Positions 60,836-64,000 of a DNA stretch of 64,000 bases are shown here, in pieces. The stretch is taken from assembly GCA_025738555.1 (NCBI GenBank), contig JAOVFP010000022.1:806001-870000 (forward strand). Reading direction: 5' to 3'. The notes beneath the pieces were generated by a model. That model had not been told where the DNA came from, ran no database searches, and saw only the letters and a list, made by a program, of their open reading frames with translations. This stretch comes from Cyathus striatus (lineage: Eukaryota > Basidiomycota > Agaricomycetes > Agaricales > Nidulariaceae). How positions within the stretch are numbered: the first letter of the stretch is position 1; each line of letters begins with the position of its first letter. Both the position numbers and the translations under genes were made by a program.

Positions 60836-62338
60836 ATGGACTGCCACCTGGTGGGCTCCCAACAGGGGTCTGCCAAGAAACAAACACACCTCCCATTTGC
60901 AGTAAAGAACTCAACAAGAATAGAAGATACATGGCAGGAATTAATAGAACTAAAAGTGCTGACGGGTACTCAAAAATCAGTCTCGGACTACTCAAAAGCC
61001 CTCCAGAAACTCATCAATGCAGAAGCACAGAAATCACCCAAGAAAACAATAATGACTCAACTTGTAAAGCTCCTAGAATATACGGCGGCAGGAGAATCCC
61101 CAGCAGAAATGAATAAGCAATCAGCTTTAGAAATTAGAACGGTAACAGATGCACTCTCCTCTGAATTTGACACTCTGAGAGATACCACAGGAAACATTAA
61201 TGCTGGACTAGACTCATCAGTACTGGAACTTAGATCTGCAATCGGGGACATAGCCAAAACTCTAGATGAAGGCATGAAGAAGCTAGGCAACAAACTTGAC
61301 TCTCTTCCTACACCAATACTGGGGCAAGGTGAAACTCTCTACTGGGATGCAGCTCTGCGTGGGACCTCTGCACCTGTGCCCCCCATGATTGACCCTAGGC
61401 TACAGGCAAAAATTAGCATTCAACGGCAACAATTCCTCCTTGGGGCAGAACATCTAGGACAGGCTGCACCTAAGGAACTAACTCAACACCAGCTCAAGGA
61501 CAAATTCAGTAAAGCCCTTCAAGAGGCTTCTGGCGATACCAAGATGATCTTCCACACTGTGACTCGAATCTCCAATGGAAGTATACTGGCTGAGGCCGAA
61601 TCGGATGAAGCAGCCAACTGGCTCAGGAACACTGGACAAGCTAAGATGGTAACAGACTCACTTGGGGCTACAAACTCCTTCTGACGGCGACTATATCCCA
61701 TTATGATCAGAATGGTACCAATAACCTTTGACCCAGCAGATGAAAACCACATCATGGAATTGCTTCAAAGAAATGACATTAAAAGAGAGGACTGGGGGAA
61801 TGCTTGCTGGTTTAAGCCAGTCGAGCGAAGGCGGCCAGACCAGAAATTTGCAAACCTTTTGATATCGCTTGCTGATGAAAGTAAAACAAATGAACTTATC
61901 ACCCGAGGGATCACTATTTGCAACATGTGGCGTGAAGTGGCTAAGCAAAAGAAAGAGCCACTTCATTGCCTAAGATGCCAGCAGTGGAACCACATAGCAA
62001 CAGAATGTGCTCAGACAAAGGATACCTGTGCAACTTGTGGGGGGGAGCACAGAACTAACACATGTGATGAGAAAGAGAAACGGTGGTGCGTATCATGTGA
62101 CAATAACTCACACAGCAGCTGGGACAGGAACTGCCCCTCCTTCCAGGCCAAATGTGACAACATGGACAGACGCAATCCTGAAGCCTCCCTCCCCTACTAC
62201 CCCGCAGAGGAAGCATACACATGGTTGCCAGATATTCACCAACCTCGCGAGCCCACCATGCCCCACAGCTGGCCACAGCAAGAACATGTAATCCCAATTC
62301 AGGACCTACCCAGAGGTCGAGGGTTGGGGTCACAGTGA
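60836..62338 (+). pseudogene. LINE ORF1 (gag-like, coiled-coil plus CCHC zinc knuckles), one internal stop
   Basis: A single frame from 60836 to 62338 is broken only by TGA at 61682-61684. The N-terminal half is helical, with heptad-like segments (IGDIAKTLDEGMKKLGNKLD). The middle (MIRMVPITFDPADENHIMEL) resembles an RNA-binding fold. The C-terminal part has three knuckles: CLRCQQWNHIATEC, CATCGGEHRTNTC and CVSCDNNSHSSWDRNC. The product would package the element RNA. The true start may lie slightly upstream in another frame (MSNGLPPGGLPTGV near 60829), implying an early frameshift. Confidence 0.82.
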
Positions 62339-62471
62339 CAACATTGGGAGAGACACCGCCAGGGGGATGAAAGGTGGGGATGGGCTGAGGAAGACAGGAA
62401 TGGGCAACTACCCCCTCCTTTGACAGGAACCAATGCAATAGAAACCAGGCGAATGCCCCCTCCCCATTTCA

Positions 62472-64000
62472 ATGAACAGTACTGACACCGATCTCACCAG
62501 GTTAAGGATATTACAACTAAATATTAGAAAATCACCTGCAGCTCACTGGGACCTATCTAATTGCCCCCTAGCAACTGACTGGGACATAATCCTTGTTCAG
62601 GAACCTAACATCATATTTACTAATGACATACACACCCCTAATAACTTCCACCCTGTAATTCCTACTAATTGCCACAATCTAGAACATCCTGTCTGGTTGG
62701 TTATCTGGGTCAACAAGAATATTTCCACCAGCCAATGATCTATTATCGACATACCAGATACTAATGACATTTCTGCCATCCAAATACGCAATGGTCATCA
62801 CACAATAAACATATTTAATATTTATAATGACTGTCAACACGCTGACTCTCTATCTTCCCTTAGCAATTACCTGACTACACAACAGCAACTAGGACGGGAA
62901 GACCACTTCAAGAACATGATATGGGCGGGGGACTTTAACCGGCACCACCCTATGTGGGACAGCAATGAGGACATCCGACTCTTCACTACATGGGCAATGG
63001 GACAGGCAGAACAGCTTATCAACCTCCTTCAAGATTGGGCCATGGTAATGGCTCTCCCAAAAGGAATTCACACCCTGCAACACTCAGTGGGAGGATACTC
63101 GCGACCTGACAATGTCTTTTGCTCAGAGGGGATCATGGACTTGTTAATTGAATGCAACGTCAAACAGGAAATGAAACCTGTGAAAGCAGATCACTTCCCC
63201 ATCGTCACAACATTAGACCTGTCAATGGAACAGGTAGATCATGTACCGTCTCCTAACTTCCACCTAGCTGATTGGAAGAAATACGGGAGGCTCTTGACAA
63301 TGAACTGGCAACACTATCTCCCCCCATGGCAATCAGATCGGAACAGGATCTGGGTATAGCAATAGGTCAACTGACAGATGCCTTAAAAAGAGCCATCACC
63401 TCAGCCATTCCAATCTCTCATCCATGCCCACATTCCAAAAGATGGTGGAACCATGAACTGAACACTATCAGGATGCAAGTCAACAGAGCACAAAGAATGG
63501 CTAACTCCCACAGAGCGACTCCAAACCACCAAGCACATCAGACTCTCCAGCAACAGGAGATCCTATATGAAAAGGTCATATTGGACGCAAAGAAAAAGCA
63601 CTAGACAGATTTTCTCAAAGAGGCAACTGATGAAGACCTCTGGACAGCCCACTGCTATCTCAAGAAACCTACTGGGGACGGAGGCACTCCCCACATACCA
63701 TCCCTACTGGTACCAATGGAAGATGGAACACAAGCTACAATCTCCGAAAACGAACACAAAGCCACAGAATTTGCTAAGACCTTCTTTCCCCCTCCACCTG
63801 AGCAATCATACATACCGGCTAACTTTCCATACCCACAGCCGCTACCAGATCCAGACCCCATCACCAAAGAACAGATCCTGCGACAAATATCAGCCCTTTC
63901 CCCCTACAAGGCTCCAGGCCCTGACGGTATCCCCAACATTATACTTCAGAAATCTGCTGACCGTATTACAGACCATCTTTTCTACATATACAGTGCTATT
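62472..64000 (+). pseudogene. LINE ORF2 (endonuclease plus start of reverse transcriptase), decayed, runs off window
   Basis: AP-endonuclease-like domain: RILQLNIRKS, DIILVQEPNI, MIWAGDFNRHHPMWDS, DNVFCS and DHFPIV in one frame, interrupted by a TGA at 62736-62738. A frameshift at about 63275 moves to the frame with EEIREALDNELATLSPP, which has a TAG at 63602-63604. The reverse transcriptase begins with LSPYKAPGPDGIPNIILQ at about 63895 and is cut by the window end. The layout is that of fungal Tad1/L1-type LINEs. With two stops and a frameshift it is not active. Confidence 0.85.

Overview
This window is nuclear DNA from a filamentous basidiomycete, most likely a mushroom-forming Agaricomycete. 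The genes are broken by many short introns, mostly 45-65 bases, with GT-AG borders and one probable GC-AG case. The recognisable families are typical of that group: AaeUPO-like unspecific peroxygenases, an NRPS-like A-T-TE enzyme, a NACHT NLR, an F-box/LRR-type protein, BEM46-like hydrolases, small cysteine-rich secreted proteins, and LINE, hAT, MULE-like and LTR-type elements. No bacterial-style operon, rRNA, tRNA or CRISPR array was seen.

Layout. 1-20.3 kb is a secondary-metabolism/oxidoreductase segment. Four paralogous secreted heme-thiolate peroxygenase genes lie on the minus strand (1495-2846, 5877-7229, 10647-12017, 18880-20228). They are interleaved with a kinase-like APH-fold gene (8190-10121, minus), a complete non-autonomous hAT element (12963-13762) and an NRPS-like A-T-TE gene (14701-18586, plus) whose carrier domain looks frameshifted. 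20.3-26.1 kb is gene-poor. It holds a nested inverted-repeat element (about 21.37-24.29 kb) and a small family of cysteine-rich secreted proteins (24401-26032, minus).

27.5-44.9 kb is a duplication-rich region. It contains one intact BEM46-like alpha/beta hydrolase (27539-29065) and several decayed copies (35.6-37.0, 38.9-39.9, 39.95-41.55 kb; another at 52.95-54.64 kb on the minus strand). A NACHT NLR (30055-32816) and an F-box-like gene (33066-35357) lie between them. The first copies of a five-member family with a PD-(D/E)XK-like signature are also here (37788-38670, 42316-43221, 43747-44660; later 56777-58722 and a truncated 60080-60772).

46-52 kb carries two single-pass membrane glycoprotein paralogs. 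The first is a pseudogene split by a 1.6-kb almost perfect palindrome with a 9-bp target duplication; the second is intact. At 54612-55511 there is a complete 900-bp TRIM-like mini LTR element with apparently identical 125-bp LTRs. A 1.05-kb TIR element (57554-58599) sits exactly in a 5' splice site. The window ends inside a decayed LINE (about 60.8-64 kb, ORF1 plus endonuclease/RT ORF2).

The main theme is local gene amplification (UPO x4, BEM46 x5 or more, PD-(D/E)XK-like x5, secreted cysteine-rich x3) mixed with transposons that can be dated by their flanking duplications. Exon coordinates given to the base come from reading splice signals by eye and checking that the frame is kept. Functions are inferred from recognised family motifs, without database searches.
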